Program-made: the position numbers and the translations under genes | Part shown: piece after piece, positions 24,763-32,805 of the stretch | How positions within the stretch are numbered: the first letter of the stretch is position 1 | Layout of the letters: each line of letters begins with the position of its first letter | The notes under the pieces: model-generated | Seen by the model: only the letters and a program-made list of their open reading frames with translations | Databases searched by the model: none | Told to the model about the DNA's origin: nothing | Assembly (NCBI RefSeq): GCF_001513965.1 | Contig: NZ_KQ948053.1 | Location: 1 to 50,895 of the forward strand | DNA from: Streptomyces cellostaticus | GTDB lineage: Bacteria; Actinomycetota; Actinomycetes; Streptomycetales; Streptomycetaceae | Length of the DNA stretch: 50,895 nt | Reading direction: 5' to 3'

Positions 24763-25665
24763 GTGACCCAGTCTTCCCGGCGTGCACGCGCTCTGTCGCG
24801 TCTCGTCACCTCGGCGATTGCCGTCGCCCTGGTCGGCGCCACCGCCGGCACCGCTCTGGCCGACGCCTCTGCGGCGACCGGTCCGGCGAAGAACGTCGCC
24901 CGGAGCGCCGCTGCGGCCGGGCAGTACAAGCCCACTCCCGCCGCGCCGTTCTTCTTCCTCTCCGGGATCCTGCCGTCGGGCCAGATGTACGCCTACATGC
25001 CTGACGGGGAGGGCGGCTTCGATGACCGGTCGGGCGCCTACGTCTGGCCGCACTTCAGATATGGGGCGTCGATCGACCCCGATCTGACCGGCTACCAGGA
25101 CGGCGCGTACCACGTCATGGACGACGGCACGCTGAATCTCTGGCGCAACGGGCGCCTCAAGAAGGTGGCCACCGGCTGGGGTCAGTACAACGTCGTCTTC
25201 TCCCCTGGCACTCTGGGCGGCGCCAAGCACCCCGACCTGCTGGCCCGCGACAAGCAGGGCGTCCTCTGGCGCTTCCAGACCAAGGCGGACGGCACGCTGG
25301 CACCGCGCGTCAAGGCCGGCCCCGGCTGGAACCAGTTCACCCAGATCACCGGCCAGGGCGACCTGACCGGCGACGGCAAGCCGGACATCGTCGCCCGCGA
25401 CAAGCAGGGCGTCCTCTGGCTGTACAAGGGCACGGGCGATCTGCGGAAGCCGTTCGCGTCCCGCGTGAAGGTGGGTTCCGGCTGGAACCAGTTCAACAAG
25501 CTGGTGGCCACGGGTGACGTCGATGGCGACGGCCACAGCGACCTGCTCGCCCGCGACCCCAAGGGCAACCTGTGGCTGTACAAGGGGATGGGCAAGGCGG
25601 CCGCACCCTTCAAGTCCCGAGTCAAGATCGGCACCGGCTTCAACCAGTACCGCGACCTCTTCTAA
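24763..25665 (+). CDS. Secreted FG-GAP/VCBS-repeat protein
   Basis: 300 residues. A basic N-terminus (RRARALSRLVTSAIAVALVG) and cleavage near TALADA mark a signal peptide. The mature part is a run of beta-propeller-like repeats, each with a DLLARDKQGVLW-type strand: PDLLARDKQGVLWRFQTKAD, PDIVARDKQGVLWLYKG, SDLLARDPKGNLWLYKG. Calcium-binding loops (DLTGDGKPD, DVDGDGHSD) precede them. Such proteins are common, secreted and of unknown ligand in Streptomyces. The GTG at 24763 is chosen because GGAG lies 6 bp upstream; an ATG at 24751 overlaps that site. A hairpin terminator follows the stop. Confidence 0.85.
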   Translation: MTQSSRRARALSRLVTSAIAVALVGATAGTALADASAATGPAKNVARSAAAAGQYKPTPAAPFFFLSGILPSGQMYAYMPDGEGGFDDRSGAYVWPHFRYGASIDPDLTGYQDGAYHVMDDGTLNLWRNGRLKKVATGWGQYNVVFSPGTLGGAKHPDLLARDKQGVLWRFQTKADGTLAPRVKAGPGWNQFTQITGQGDLTGDGKPDIVARDKQGVLWLYKGTGDLRKPFASRVKVGSGWNQFNKLVATGDVDGDGHSDLLARDPKGNLWLYKGMGKAAAPFKSRVKIGTGFNQYRDLF

Positions 25666-25674
25666 CGGCCTCCG

Positions 25675-25699
25675 ACAGGGGCCTGGCACGGGCCCCTGT
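25675..25699 (+). terminator. Hairpin terminator after the FG-GAP gene
   Basis: ACAGGGGCC (25675-25683) pairs with GGCCCCTGT (25691-25699) around a 7-base loop, 10 bp after the stop codon. Confidence 0.75.
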
Positions 25700-26049
25700 G
25701 CGGATCCGCGCGTCTGGGTTCCTTCAGCAAGACGGTGGTGGACAACACGACACCGACGGCGAGCCGCCGGTGTCCTCCTGACGGCTGATGGTCGCAAGCC
25801 CGAACCGTTTCAGGACCCTGGCAGGCGCGTTGGACTCGCGCCCGCTGGCGCGTCGCGCCGGCACCGTCCTCGGTGCCGGCTCGACGCGTCGGCCCGCCGG
25901 ACTTGGAGCCGCGGGCCTGAAGTGCCGCACCCGGTTCGCTCAGCCCTCGGTCAGGGCCGCGCCCAAGGCCAGCGCGAACAACGTCGGAAGCAGAACGCAC
26001 CCGAGTCCGGCGCCGGCGGCCCGCCCCAGATCTCGGGTACGGTCCAGGC
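25700..26049. other. Intergenic stretch with a GC-rich hairpin
   Basis: GCCGGCACCG (25857-25866) and CGGTGCCGGC (25871-25880) form a perfect 10-bp stem with a 4-base loop, possibly a second terminator insulating the SUKH gene. No gene is recognised in the rest. Confidence 0.45.
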
Positions 26050-26601
26050 GTGGACAGGTGGGACGCCGAGGCCGTACGGGAGCGGATACATGAGAAGGCT
26101 GCGCGGGACCCGAAGCTGACGGTCCATGGGGCCGCAGAACACCGCTACGAGCTTGGTCGGCGGCGTACGGAGGCGGAGGTGCAAGCCTTCGAGGGGGCGT
26201 ACGGGATCCGGCTGCCCGAGTCGTACCGCACCTTCCTCGTGGAGGTCGGCGACGGCGGAGCCGGGCCGGCCTACGGGTTGCTGCCGCTGCTCGACCCTGT
26301 ACCCGAGGAGCACTGGGACGAGTGGGCGTCGGTCGACGAGCGACGGAGAGACCGGACGCCCGGCTTCCTGGCCACGCCGTTCCGCTTCACCGGGCACGTG
26401 CCGATCGGCCGCGTCCTCGACAGTGACACCTCCCTCGTCGGCTCGCTCACCCTCTGCGAGATGGGGTGCGCGACCTACTACCGACTCGTCGTGAACGGTC
26501 CCTGTGCAGGGCAGGTCTGGTCCCATGACCCGGATTGGGGCGGCTTCCGGCCGGGTCCCGACTTCCGGGACTGGTACACCGCCTGGCTGGACCAGCCGTG
26601 A
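26050..26601 (+). CDS. SMI1/KNR4 (SUKH) family protein
   Basis: 183 residues. The SUKH core is visible: RRRTEAEVQAFEGAYGIRLP, ESYRTFLVEVGDGGAGPAYG and LLPLLD, the typical helix, turn and W/Y-G-LLPL strand. Further on are FRFTGHVPIGRVLD, GSLTLCEMGCATYYRLVVNG and a final DFRDWYTAWLD, also usual. SUKH proteins often act as immunity partners for polymorphic toxins; single-copy versions also occur as orphan genes. No toxin gene is adjacent, so a defence or immunity role is only inferred. The start is GTG at 26050. Confidence 0.88.
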   Translation: MDRWDAEAVRERIHEKAARDPKLTVHGAAEHRYELGRRRTEAEVQAFEGAYGIRLPESYRTFLVEVGDGGAGPAYGLLPLLDPVPEEHWDEWASVDERRRDRTPGFLATPFRFTGHVPIGRVLDSDTSLVGSLTLCEMGCATYYRLVVNGPCAGQVWSHDPDWGGFRPGPDFRDWYTAWLDQP

Positions 26602-26835
26602 GGGAGGTTGCGGCCGGCACTGGGACCGAGACGGCGGGGGCTCGGCCGCTGCTACTCGCGCTTGAATCCCTGAGCCCGTGACCGATCAGCTGGATGTGGC
26701 CGTGTCCGACACTGCGGATCGGATGTTGAGGTCGGGCGCGTGGGGCGGCATCTGGCAGACCACGCCGACCGGGTACCAGGTCCCGGGTTGAACCGATCCC
26801 CGTCCCGATGGGTCCGGGCCGAGGCGCTCGCTGTC

Positions 26836-27134
26836 TCAGCTGGCCTGGTCGGGGGAGGGGTAGCCGACGTTGTCCGTGCAGAAGCGGCCCTCCTCGCCCA
26901 GGGCCTCGATCTCAAGGTTCTCTTCCAGGCTGAGCTGCTCATCCAACGCGACACTGATGACGTCTCGGGCGCAGGCCAGTCGCCGATGAATGTGCCGACG
27001 GTGTACTCGTCGGCGTCTCCGCCTGCCATGCGGGATCCGAGTCGGTGGAGGGAGACCACGAACTCGTTCAGGTCCAGCAGAACGGCGACGGCCTTGTCGA
27101 GGGGTATGCGGATCTCTCGGGAGGGCATGTCCAT
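26836..27134 (-). pseudogene. Small hypothetical protein, frameshifted
   Basis: MDMPSREIRIPLDKAVAVLL then LNEFVVSLHRLGSRMAGGDA and DEYTVGTFIGDW is followed, after a one-base shift near 26975, by ACARDVISVALDEQLSLEEN and EEGRFCTDNVGYPSPDQAS. Both halves have clean protein composition, and the joined product is about 100 residues. The family is unknown. It is independent of the nearby transposase. Confidence 0.45.
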
Positions 27135-27231
27135 GGGCCGATTCAACTCCAGAGCTGCGCGGCCGCCCCTCGGGATGTGCGCATACGCGGCGGCACACGA
27201 CTGGCTGAACATCACTGAGCCTTTGCCAACC

Positions 27232-27996
27232 TCACTTTGAGCAGGTCAGGTGGAGGGTGAGTACGGCTTGGACGTGGCTGGTGATTCGGGTGGTGCTGCA
27301 GCGGAGTTTCCGCAGCAGGCGCCAGCTCTTCAAGGTCGCCATGGCTTGCTCGCCGAGGGCCCGGATGCGGGCGTGCGCGGCGTTGACCGCGCGTTGACCT
27401 GCCGAGAGCCGGTCCCACCGGCCGCGGAAGGGCACCCGCACGGTGCCGCCCGCGCCCTGGTAGCCCTTGTCCGCCCAGCAGGCCAGGCCCGCCTCGGTGA
27501 GGGCGTCGATGATGCCGTGGGTTCGGGCGGCCTTGATGTCGTGCACGGCGCCGGGCAGGGCGGGCGAGGCCCACAGTAGTTTCCCGTGTGGATCGGCGAT
27601 GACCTGCATGTTCATGCCGTGCTTCTTGTGTTTGCCGGAATAGAAGGGCCGGTCGGCGGCGATCCGGTCGATCGGCAGCAGCGTGCCGTCCAGGATCACA
27701 AACGCCTTTGCCGAGGCGGCCGTCACCGCCGTGGCGAGGTCAGGTGCCCGCACCGCGAGCAGATGGACGGCTTCGGTGATGTACCGGTACACAGTGCTCA
27801 CGCCCACCTCGAACCCGGCCGCGAGCTGTGCGTAGGTGTGCCCCAGGCGCAGGTGTGCCAGCACCAGCAGCGCCTGGCGGCCCGCGGACAGTCGGCGCCA
27901 CCGAGTCCCGCATGCCGCCCGATGCGCGGCCAACCGGTCGGTCAGGAACCGCAGGTGCCGGGTGGACAGGTCGAGGGCAGACGGGTAGACAAGCAC
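27232..27996 (-). CDS. IS5-family transposase (DDE_Tnp_4 type)
   Basis: 254 residues, apparently intact. The N-terminal helix-turn-helix reads LGHTYAQLAAGFEVGVSTVY. The DDE fold shows the first Asp in FVILDGTLLPIDRI, the FYSGKHKKHGMNMQVI block, the second Asp in CWADKGYQGAGG, and the catalytic Glu region HARIRALGEQAMATLKSW. The GTG at 27996 has AGGAG 6 bp upstream, inside an 11-bp hairpin (see 27999-28053). An 8-bp inverted repeat (GCCAACCT at 27225-27232; AGGTTGGC at 28090-28097) may mark the element ends, but no target duplication is visible. It is probably still capable of transposition. Confidence 0.85.
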   Translation of the reverse strand: MLVYPSALDLSTRHLRFLTDRLAAHRAACGTRWRRLSAGRQALLVLAHLRLGHTYAQLAAGFEVGVSTVYRYITEAVHLLAVRAPDLATAVTAASAKAFVILDGTLLPIDRIAADRPFYSGKHKKHGMNMQVIADPHGKLLWASPALPGAVHDIKAARTHGIIDALTEAGLACWADKGYQGAGGTVRVPFRGRWDRLSAGQRAVNAAHARIRALGEQAMATLKSWRLLRKLRCSTTRITSHVQAVLTLHLTCSK

Positions 27997-28055
27997 ACGA
28001 AGCTCCTGGCGGCACGGGCGATCTTGGTCGTGAACCCGTCTACCAGGAGCTTCAT
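27942..28055 (-). CDS. Possible 37-residue leader ORF overlapping the IS5 transposase start
   Basis: ATG at 28055 opens MKLLVDGFTTKIARAARSFV and stops at 27942-27944, overlapping the first 55 bases of the transposase in another frame. Ribosomes reading it would pass through both arms of the hairpin at 27999-28053. It has no clear ribosome site. This could be a chance frame, so it is a low-confidence call. Confidence 0.2.
   Translation of the reverse strand: MKLLVDGFTTKIARAARSFVCLSTRLPSTCPPGTCGS
27999..28053 (-). promoter_or_regulatory. Hairpin that hides the transposase ribosome-binding site
   Basis: GAAGCTCCTGG (27999-28009) and CCAGGAGCTTC (28043-28053) are exact reverse complements. On the minus-strand transcript the AGGAG used by the GTG at 27996 is in the 3' arm of this 11-bp stem. 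Transcripts entering from outside the element would fold and block translation. This control is established for IS10 and IS50; here it is inferred. Confidence 0.55.
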
Positions 28056-28138
28056 CGCGTGCGCAGGCCAACTAGCGGATTGATCAACCAGGTTGGCGGC
28101 CGACTTCATTGCTGGGGGCTCTGTATAGGCTGGTGCGC

Positions 28139-28627
28139 ATGGATGTGATGGGGTGTCTTGGGTGTGACCTTCTGACCGGGCGCCGGGAGTTGCCCGGGGG
28201 TGTCCTGCACGAAACCTCTGCTTGGGTGGTGAACCACGTCGTCGGCCCGATGAATATCGGCACCTTGATCGTCGGTCCGCGGGACCACATCGTGGCCATC
28301 GTGGAACTCGACGACACGGCAGCGGCGGAACTCGGCCCCTTGCTGCGCGATACCGCTCGTGTCGTGGAGACGTTGTGCCGGCCCGAGCAGACCTACGTCT
28401 GCATGTGGTCGCACGGCCGCGACGCGCGCAAGCACCTGCACATCGCGGTCCAGCCGGTGACCGCGGAGGTGCGGGCCCGCTACGGCGGGCTGCGCTCCGA
28501 GCAGCTCCAGGCCCGGATGCTGGCGGACGGTGACGAGCCGGACGTCACGGAGGTCGAGCAGTTCTGCGAGCGGGCTCGCGAGTTGTTCCGAGCGATCACC
28601 GACAGCAGCACCGAAGACCGCAGCTGA
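28139..28627 (+). CDS. HIT-family protein
   Basis: 162 residues of the histidine-triad nucleotide-binding superfamily, which hydrolyse or transfer nucleoside phosphates. The N-terminus CLGCDLLTGRRELPGGVLHE followed by VVNHVVGPMNIGTLIVGPRD fits the HIT fold. The triad region is KHLHIAVQPV: only H-x-H is clear, the usual third histidine being replaced, so catalysis may be altered. The C-terminal FCERARELFRAI helix is also typical. The ATG at 28139 is preferred; a second at 28148 is possible. A TATAGG box lies 10 bp upstream of the start, in line with a very short leader. It is not in an operon. Confidence 0.78.
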   Translation: MDVMGCLGCDLLTGRRELPGGVLHETSAWVVNHVVGPMNIGTLIVGPRDHIVAIVELDDTAAAELGPLLRDTARVVETLCRPEQTYVCMWSHGRDARKHLHIAVQPVTAEVRARYGGLRSEQLQARMLADGDEPDVTEVEQFCERARELFRAITDSSTEDRS

Positions 28628-29149
28628 TCACCGGTGCCAGACCGACGTCGCGGCGCAGTCGGGCGAGCACATGCGAGGAAGCACTGCAGTCTTCCCCGTC
28701 ACGCACCCTCAACGTGAGGTTGAAAAAGGCTCACTGGCTCGGCGAGATCGCCGAGACCATCGACGACCGCGATGACCCGGCCAAGCGCGCCCGATTCACC
28801 GGCTGGGCAGAGAGCTTCGTCCGAGCCGTCCACGGCCAGGCTCGGCAGTGCAATGAGCCCTCCACCACTACCACGTCTTCCTGGTCTGGGAATCCAGCGC
28901 GACACGAGCGCGGACGAACGCGCGGCGGCCGTCCGGCCCGCTGTTCCCGACGCTGACGTCCTTGGCTCCCCGGCCATGTTCCGGGGGCCGCGAAGGTCAG
29001 CTCTGGCTGTTCTGGCGGACCCGGAACAACAAACAGGCCTGCATCCGCCGGAACGGTTGCCGGAGCGTTCTCGGTAGCGGGCGCGAGCCACGCACCCGCG
29101 TTCGAAGTCCGCGGACGCGCTCCCGGGTGTGATGCGGGGGGGTGCCCCT
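28628..29149. other. 520-bp stretch with one short unidentified remnant
   Basis: At 28714-28860 the plus strand encodes KKAHWLGEIAETIDDRDDPA then RARFTGWAESFVRAVHGQAR, which looks like the tail of a real protein but has no clear start and runs into noise. I cannot name the family. The rest has no recognised feature. Confidence 0.4.
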
Positions 29150-29695
29150 ATGTCTTTGGTCAAGGGAAACGAGGGTGCGTTGGGTCGGGGAGCCGTGCAG
29201 CATGTCGGGGTGGCTGATCTGCTGTGGGATGACGTGAGTTGTTTCTTCGACCCGGACTTGATGGGGTCGCTGCCGGATGTGCGTGTCCCGGATGTCTCGG
29301 TGGAGGACTGGCAGTCGGTTCTCGATCTTGTCGCGGAGAAGGGCTGGAGGTGCCAGTACTCCGAGGGAGAGACGGTGCTTCCGGTGCCCCGGGCGGAGGA
29401 CGTGCTGTCGCGCCCGGCGGATGCCGAGTGCCCGGACCTGCGGGTCTGGCCGACTGCTGATGTGTTGGCGATCTTTCGTTTCCATGCCGACGATGAAGTC
29501 GACTTCGACGTTGACCTGCGGGAGTTGCAGGGCCAGGAGCGACTTGATGTGTTCTGCGGCTTCCTTCGGGAGATCGGGCGGCGGTTGGGTAAGCCGGTGC
29601 TGATGGATCCGGAGGGCGACTATGGCCATCCGGTGCTCGGCTTCGACGTCGAGGCTGATCGAGTCGTTCTCCTCGCAGAACCGCTGGTCAGGTGA
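29150..29695 (+). CDS. Hypothetical acidic protein, 181 aa
   Basis: The protein is acidic. It begins MSLVKGNEGALGRGAVQHVG and has VADLLWDDVSCFFDPDLMGS, VSVEDWQSVLDLVAEKGWRC and LDVFCGFLREIGRRLGKPVL. The central segment DDEVDFDVDLRELQGQERLD is rich in Asp and Glu. Such small acidic proteins are often immunity or anti-restriction factors, but no family is recognised and this is only a thought. The ATG at 29150 follows a G-rich site. The stop overlaps the end of the opposing IS110 transposase by 8 bp, so the element landed at or near the gene's 3' end and may have altered its last residues. Confidence 0.55.
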   Translation: MSLVKGNEGALGRGAVQHVGVADLLWDDVSCFFDPDLMGSLPDVRVPDVSVEDWQSVLDLVAEKGWRCQYSEGETVLPVPRAEDVLSRPADAECPDLRVWPTADVLAIFRFHADDEVDFDVDLRELQGQERLDVFCGFLREIGRRLGKPVLMDPEGDYGHPVLGFDVEADRVVLLAEPLVR

Positions 29696-29904
29696 CTGAG
29701 GCCGACGGCTGAGGTTCATAGAAGGTGCCGTCGCGGAGCATCGCGAAGAGGACGTCGGCCCGGCGCCTGGCCAGGCAGAGCAGGGCCTGGGTGTGGTGCT
29801 TGCCTTGCGCGATCTTCCTGTCGTAGTAGGTCCGGGACGTGGGGTCGCCCAGGGCGGCGAACGCGGAGAGGAAGAAAGCCGGTTTGAGCTGCTTGTCTTA
29901 CCTT

Positions 29905-30100
29905 CTCTCTGGGCCTGAACTGGTCATTCGTAGGATCGGTGAAGCCCAGGGGCTCCGGGTATGGCTCGTTGCTTGTAGCGGTTCGCATGGCTCAGGAAAC
30001 TTGGCCGCCCGGAGCCCCGCGACGACTCGACCACCAATTGGGAAACGCGACTCGAGCGCTCTTGTAAGACAACGTCGGCGAGGTCGTCTGCGGGACCAGT
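29905..30100 (+). ncRNA. Predicted IS110 bridge RNA with readable guides
   Basis: Three hairpins lie in order. The first is a 5' stem, CTGGGC/GCCCAG (29909-29914/29944-29949). The second is a target loop closed by GGGGCTCCGGG/CCCGGAGCCCC (29949-29959/30008-30018). The third is a donor loop closed by GACGACTCG and CGAGGTCGTC (30021-30029/30079-30088, one bulge). In the target loop, GTTGCTTGT (29968-29976) reads as the left target GCTGCTTGT with one wobble, and AGGAAAC (29994-30000) is the complement of the right target GTTTCCT. In the donor loop, ATTGGGAA (30037-30044) equals the element's right end, and GTAAGAC (30064-30070) is the complement of its left end GTCTTAC. The RNA's exact ends are unknown. 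Confidence 0.8.
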
Positions 30101-30128
30101 GTGAGACGGCGAGCTGACGGAGGTAACC

Positions 30129-31319
30129 GTGCCCCAGATCTGGGCCGGAGTGGACATCGGCAAGAAGCATCACCACGCGGTGGTGATCAACGCTGAAGGC
30201 GAACGGCTGCTGTCCCGCCGGGTCCAGAACGACGAGACCGAACTGCTGCAGCTGCTCACAGACGTGCTTGAGATATCTGACGACGTGCTGTGGGCCATCG
30301 ACATCAACACCGGCATCGCCGCCTTGTTCATCGGTATTCTGCTCAACCACAGCCAGCCCATTGCCTATCTCACCGGGCGGGCAGTGCACGTGGCATCGGC
30401 TACCTACCGCGGCGAAGGCAAGACCGATGCCCGCGACGCCTTCATCATCGCCGACCAGGCCCGCGTCCGACGCGACGTGAGCATGCTGCGGCCCGGCGAC
30501 GAGATCGCTGTCGATCTGCGGCTGCTTACGTCCCGGCGTCTGGACGTCGTCTTCGACCGCACCCGCCAGATCAACCGGCTTCGGGCACAGCTTCTGGAGA
30601 TCTTCCCGGGCCTGGAGCGGGCGCTGGACCTCACCAAGAAGGGCCCCATCACGTTGCTGACCGGGTTCCAGACGCCGGCTTCCCTTCGCCGGTTGGGTGT
30701 CAAGCGTCTGGAGACGTGGCTGAAGAACCGCAAGGTCGTCGGCGCCGCGGCTCTTGCTCGCAAGGCCGTGGAAGCCGCGCAGGCGCAGACGACTGCGCTG
30801 CCTGGTGAGGACCTGGCTGCCGAGCTCGTGGCCCGGCTGGCGAACGCGATCAAGGCTCACAACGAAGAGGTCGCTGAGCTGGACGCCCGGGTCGACGCCC
30901 GCTTTCGCCAGCACCGGGATGCCGAGGTGATCCTCAGCCTGCCCGGCATGGGCCCCACCCTAGGAGCGGAATTCATCGCCGCGACCGGCGGTGACCTGAG
31001 CACCTTCGGCAGCGCCGACCGCCTGGCCGGCTTCGCCGGCTTGGCTCCGGTGCCCTGGGACTCCGGAAATATCAGCGGCAACCTCAGGAGGCCCCGGCGC
31101 TACCACCGCGGCCTCCAGCGATCCATGTACATGTCCGCGCAAGTCAGCGTCTTCTTCTGCCCGGTCTCCAAGGCGTACTACGACAGGAAGCGCAAAGAAG
31201 GGAAAGGGCACAAGCAGGCTGTGCTCGCCCTTGCCCGCCGACGAACCAATGTCCTATGGGCCATGATCCGAGACAAGACGCCTTTTCAAGTCGCGCCTCC
31301 TCTCGCCGCAGTGGCTTGA
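30129..31319 (+). CDS. IS110-family transposase (bridge-RNA-guided recombinase)
   Basis: 396 residues, intact. The N-terminal RuvC-like domain has WAGVDIGKKHHHAVVINAEG, LWAIDINTGIAALFIG and GEGKTDARDAFIIADQAR, giving the acidic residues of the DEDD set; the second position is Asp, not Glu, as in the sister element. A coiled-coil-like helical linker follows (AIKAHNEEVAELDARVDARF). The C-terminal domain with the serine nucleophile region is ILSLPGMGPTLGAEFIAATG, AGLAPVPWDSGNISGNLRRP and HKQAVLALARRRTNVLWAMI. The GTG at 30129 has GGAGG 5 bp upstream. It acts with the RNA encoded just upstream to cut and rejoin donor and target DNA. Confidence 0.93.
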   Translation: MPQIWAGVDIGKKHHHAVVINAEGERLLSRRVQNDETELLQLLTDVLEISDDVLWAIDINTGIAALFIGILLNHSQPIAYLTGRAVHVASATYRGEGKTDARDAFIIADQARVRRDVSMLRPGDEIAVDLRLLTSRRLDVVFDRTRQINRLRAQLLEIFPGLERALDLTKKGPITLLTGFQTPASLRRLGVKRLETWLKNRKVVGAAALARKAVEAAQAQTTALPGEDLAAELVARLANAIKAHNEEVAELDARVDARFRQHRDAEVILSLPGMGPTLGAEFIAATGGDLSTFGSADRLAGFAGLAPVPWDSGNISGNLRRPRRYHRGLQRSMYMSAQVSVFFCPVSKAYYDRKRKEGKGHKQAVLALARRRTNVLWAMIRDKTPFQVAPPLAAVA

Positions 31320-32333
31320 CATCGAGATTGGGAAGTTTCCTCTTCGGGAGGGCTGTTCGCCGCGGATGGAGGACCCGGAACTGCGGGTCGCCGGGGCGAG
31401 ACCCGCGTAGGCGGCGAGGTGGGCGGCGGTCGGGAAGGTGCTGCCGTCGCCGACCTCGATCAGGATGCGGGCCCCGGTCCTGACGCCGACTCCCGGCATC
31501 GACGTCAGAACTTTGGAAAGAGGGTGTGCCTCCAGGAGTTCCTCGATCTGTCCGGCCAGCAGTTTGCGCTGGTCAAGCACGGCCGTCAGCGAGGCGGCGA
31601 GGCTCGGGACGATCAGTGCGGCTGCCTCGGTGCCGGGAACGGTGACGGTCTGTTCGTCCAGGGCGGTGAAGATGTCCTCGACCAAACGCTCGGCCATCCT
31701 CGGAGCCTTCGGCCGCAGCAGGGTGACCAGCCGTCGGCGGCCGGCCTTGCGGATCTGGGCTGGTGACCCGAACCGTTCCAGCAGAGTGAGGACGGCCGGG
31801 TGCTGCAAGCGCGGCCCCAGGGCCCGTTCCAGCGAGGGGTGGATCTGAGTGAGCAGGCCGTGCAGCCGGTTCGCGACCCGGGTGGCCTCGCCCGCCAGGT
31901 CGTCATCGAAGCCGACGATCATCTCCAGCTCGGCGATCGTCTCATCCTCGCCGTCAATCACCCGCAGGGTGTGGGGCATCGCGCGGGCGGCGTCCGCGAT
32001 GATGAACGCGTCCTTCGCGTCCGTCTTGGCCTCGCCCGGGTAGAGGTCAGCGATCCGCCGCATTGTCAGCCCCGGCAGATAGGCGACCGGGCAGCCCATG
32101 TCCCTCGCGACCGCCAGCGGCAGTGCCCCGATCGAAGCCGGCTGGTCGACCACGACCAGCACCGTTCCGTGCTTGGCCTGGAGCTTCGCGAAGAGCTCGC
32201 GGAGTTTGGGCTCGGCGTTGGGCAGGCGCTTGTCGAACGCCTTCTTTCCGGCTGGGGTGACGGCGGTGGCGTGGTGTTCGCCCTTGCCGACGTCCAGGCC
32301 GAGGAAGACGTCGATGTCGCCGGTGTCGATCAC

Positions 32334-32805
32334 GTGCAGGCCCCTCCATCACGCTTTCGTCCGGCCTTGCCAGGGCACCGAGCCGCCACATCCACGTTAC
32401 GGAGAGCTCTTCCGGCTCGGGTGAAGCCGGTGCTCAAGCCCCTCATCAGCGGTCCGTCGATGCCTCCGGACCCGGTGACACCACCCCCCGGATCATGAAC
32501 AACAGGAGGGGGAAGTCATGCCGGGCCCGAAGGCCAGAGGCCCCATTGCGGAGCCGCGAAAAAGGTAACGGGGGGGGAGGGGAGCCATTCACGCTGCCCG
32601 TTTGCGAGGCCTTCCCGTATCACGGCGGCGTCAGAGTTCATCTTCGAAGGGCGTCGGCGTGCACGCTCGGCAGGGACAGGCGGCGCGCGAGCACGTGGTG
32701 TATCTCCCGAGTCCAACTGCCCGGCAAAAAGGCTGTGCTGCGATGCAACCTGCCTCCGAGCCCGTGCGTATTAGAGGCGATACCGCACCTCACCCGGGGG
32801 ATTAC
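32334..32805. other. IS110 left-end leader and promoter region
   Basis: 32334 to about 32500 should hold the leader and bridge RNA of the interrupted IS110 gene; on its strand GGTCCG/CGGACC and GAGCCG/CGGCTC can pair, but I could not match its guides to its ends. A 16-codon frame (MPGPKARGPIAEPRKR) follows GGAGGGGG at 32518-32568; it is probably meaningless or a lost gene's start. The remainder leads into the L,D-transpeptidase. Confidence 0.4.

Larger units (their letters stand above)
29897..31336 (+). mobile_element. IS110-family insertion sequence, nested, 1440 bp
   Basis: Ends were set by comparison with the interrupted host gene. The left host flank ends CTGCTTGT (to 29896) and the right flank resumes GTTTCCTC (from 31335), so a GT dinucleotide is present at both junctions and once in the restored site. 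IS110 elements lack terminal inverted repeats and recombine at a shared dinucleotide core under bridge-RNA guidance, as seen here. The element holds a non-coding leader of about 232 bp and one transposase gene. It looks complete. Confidence 0.85.
29688..32333 (-). pseudogene. IS110-family transposase interrupted by a second IS110 element
   Basis: The N-terminal part (32333-31337) has the RuvC-like DEDD domain: FLGLDVGKGEHHATAV, VVVDQPASIGALPLAV and GEAKTDAKDAFIIADAAR. The C-terminal Tnp domain starts with LTSMPGVGVRTGARILIEVG and SSIRGEQPSRRGN. The rest, KQLKPAFFLSAFAALGDPTS to TFYEPQPSASVT, lies at 29895-29688, on the far side of the inserted element. Removing 29897-31336 joins RRGN to KQLK in frame and gives 401 residues. 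The insertion therefore inactivated an otherwise complete gene. The GTG start at 32331-32333 is the family's usual MIDTG-type opening. The source of its own bridge RNA would be 32334-32500. Confidence 0.9.

Noticed and set aside
32518..32568. A 16-residue peptide gene (MPGPKARGPIAEPRKR) with a strong ribosome site
   Set aside because: It lies in IS flanking DNA, has no recognised homology, and stops before any domain; probably the start of a lost gene or chance.
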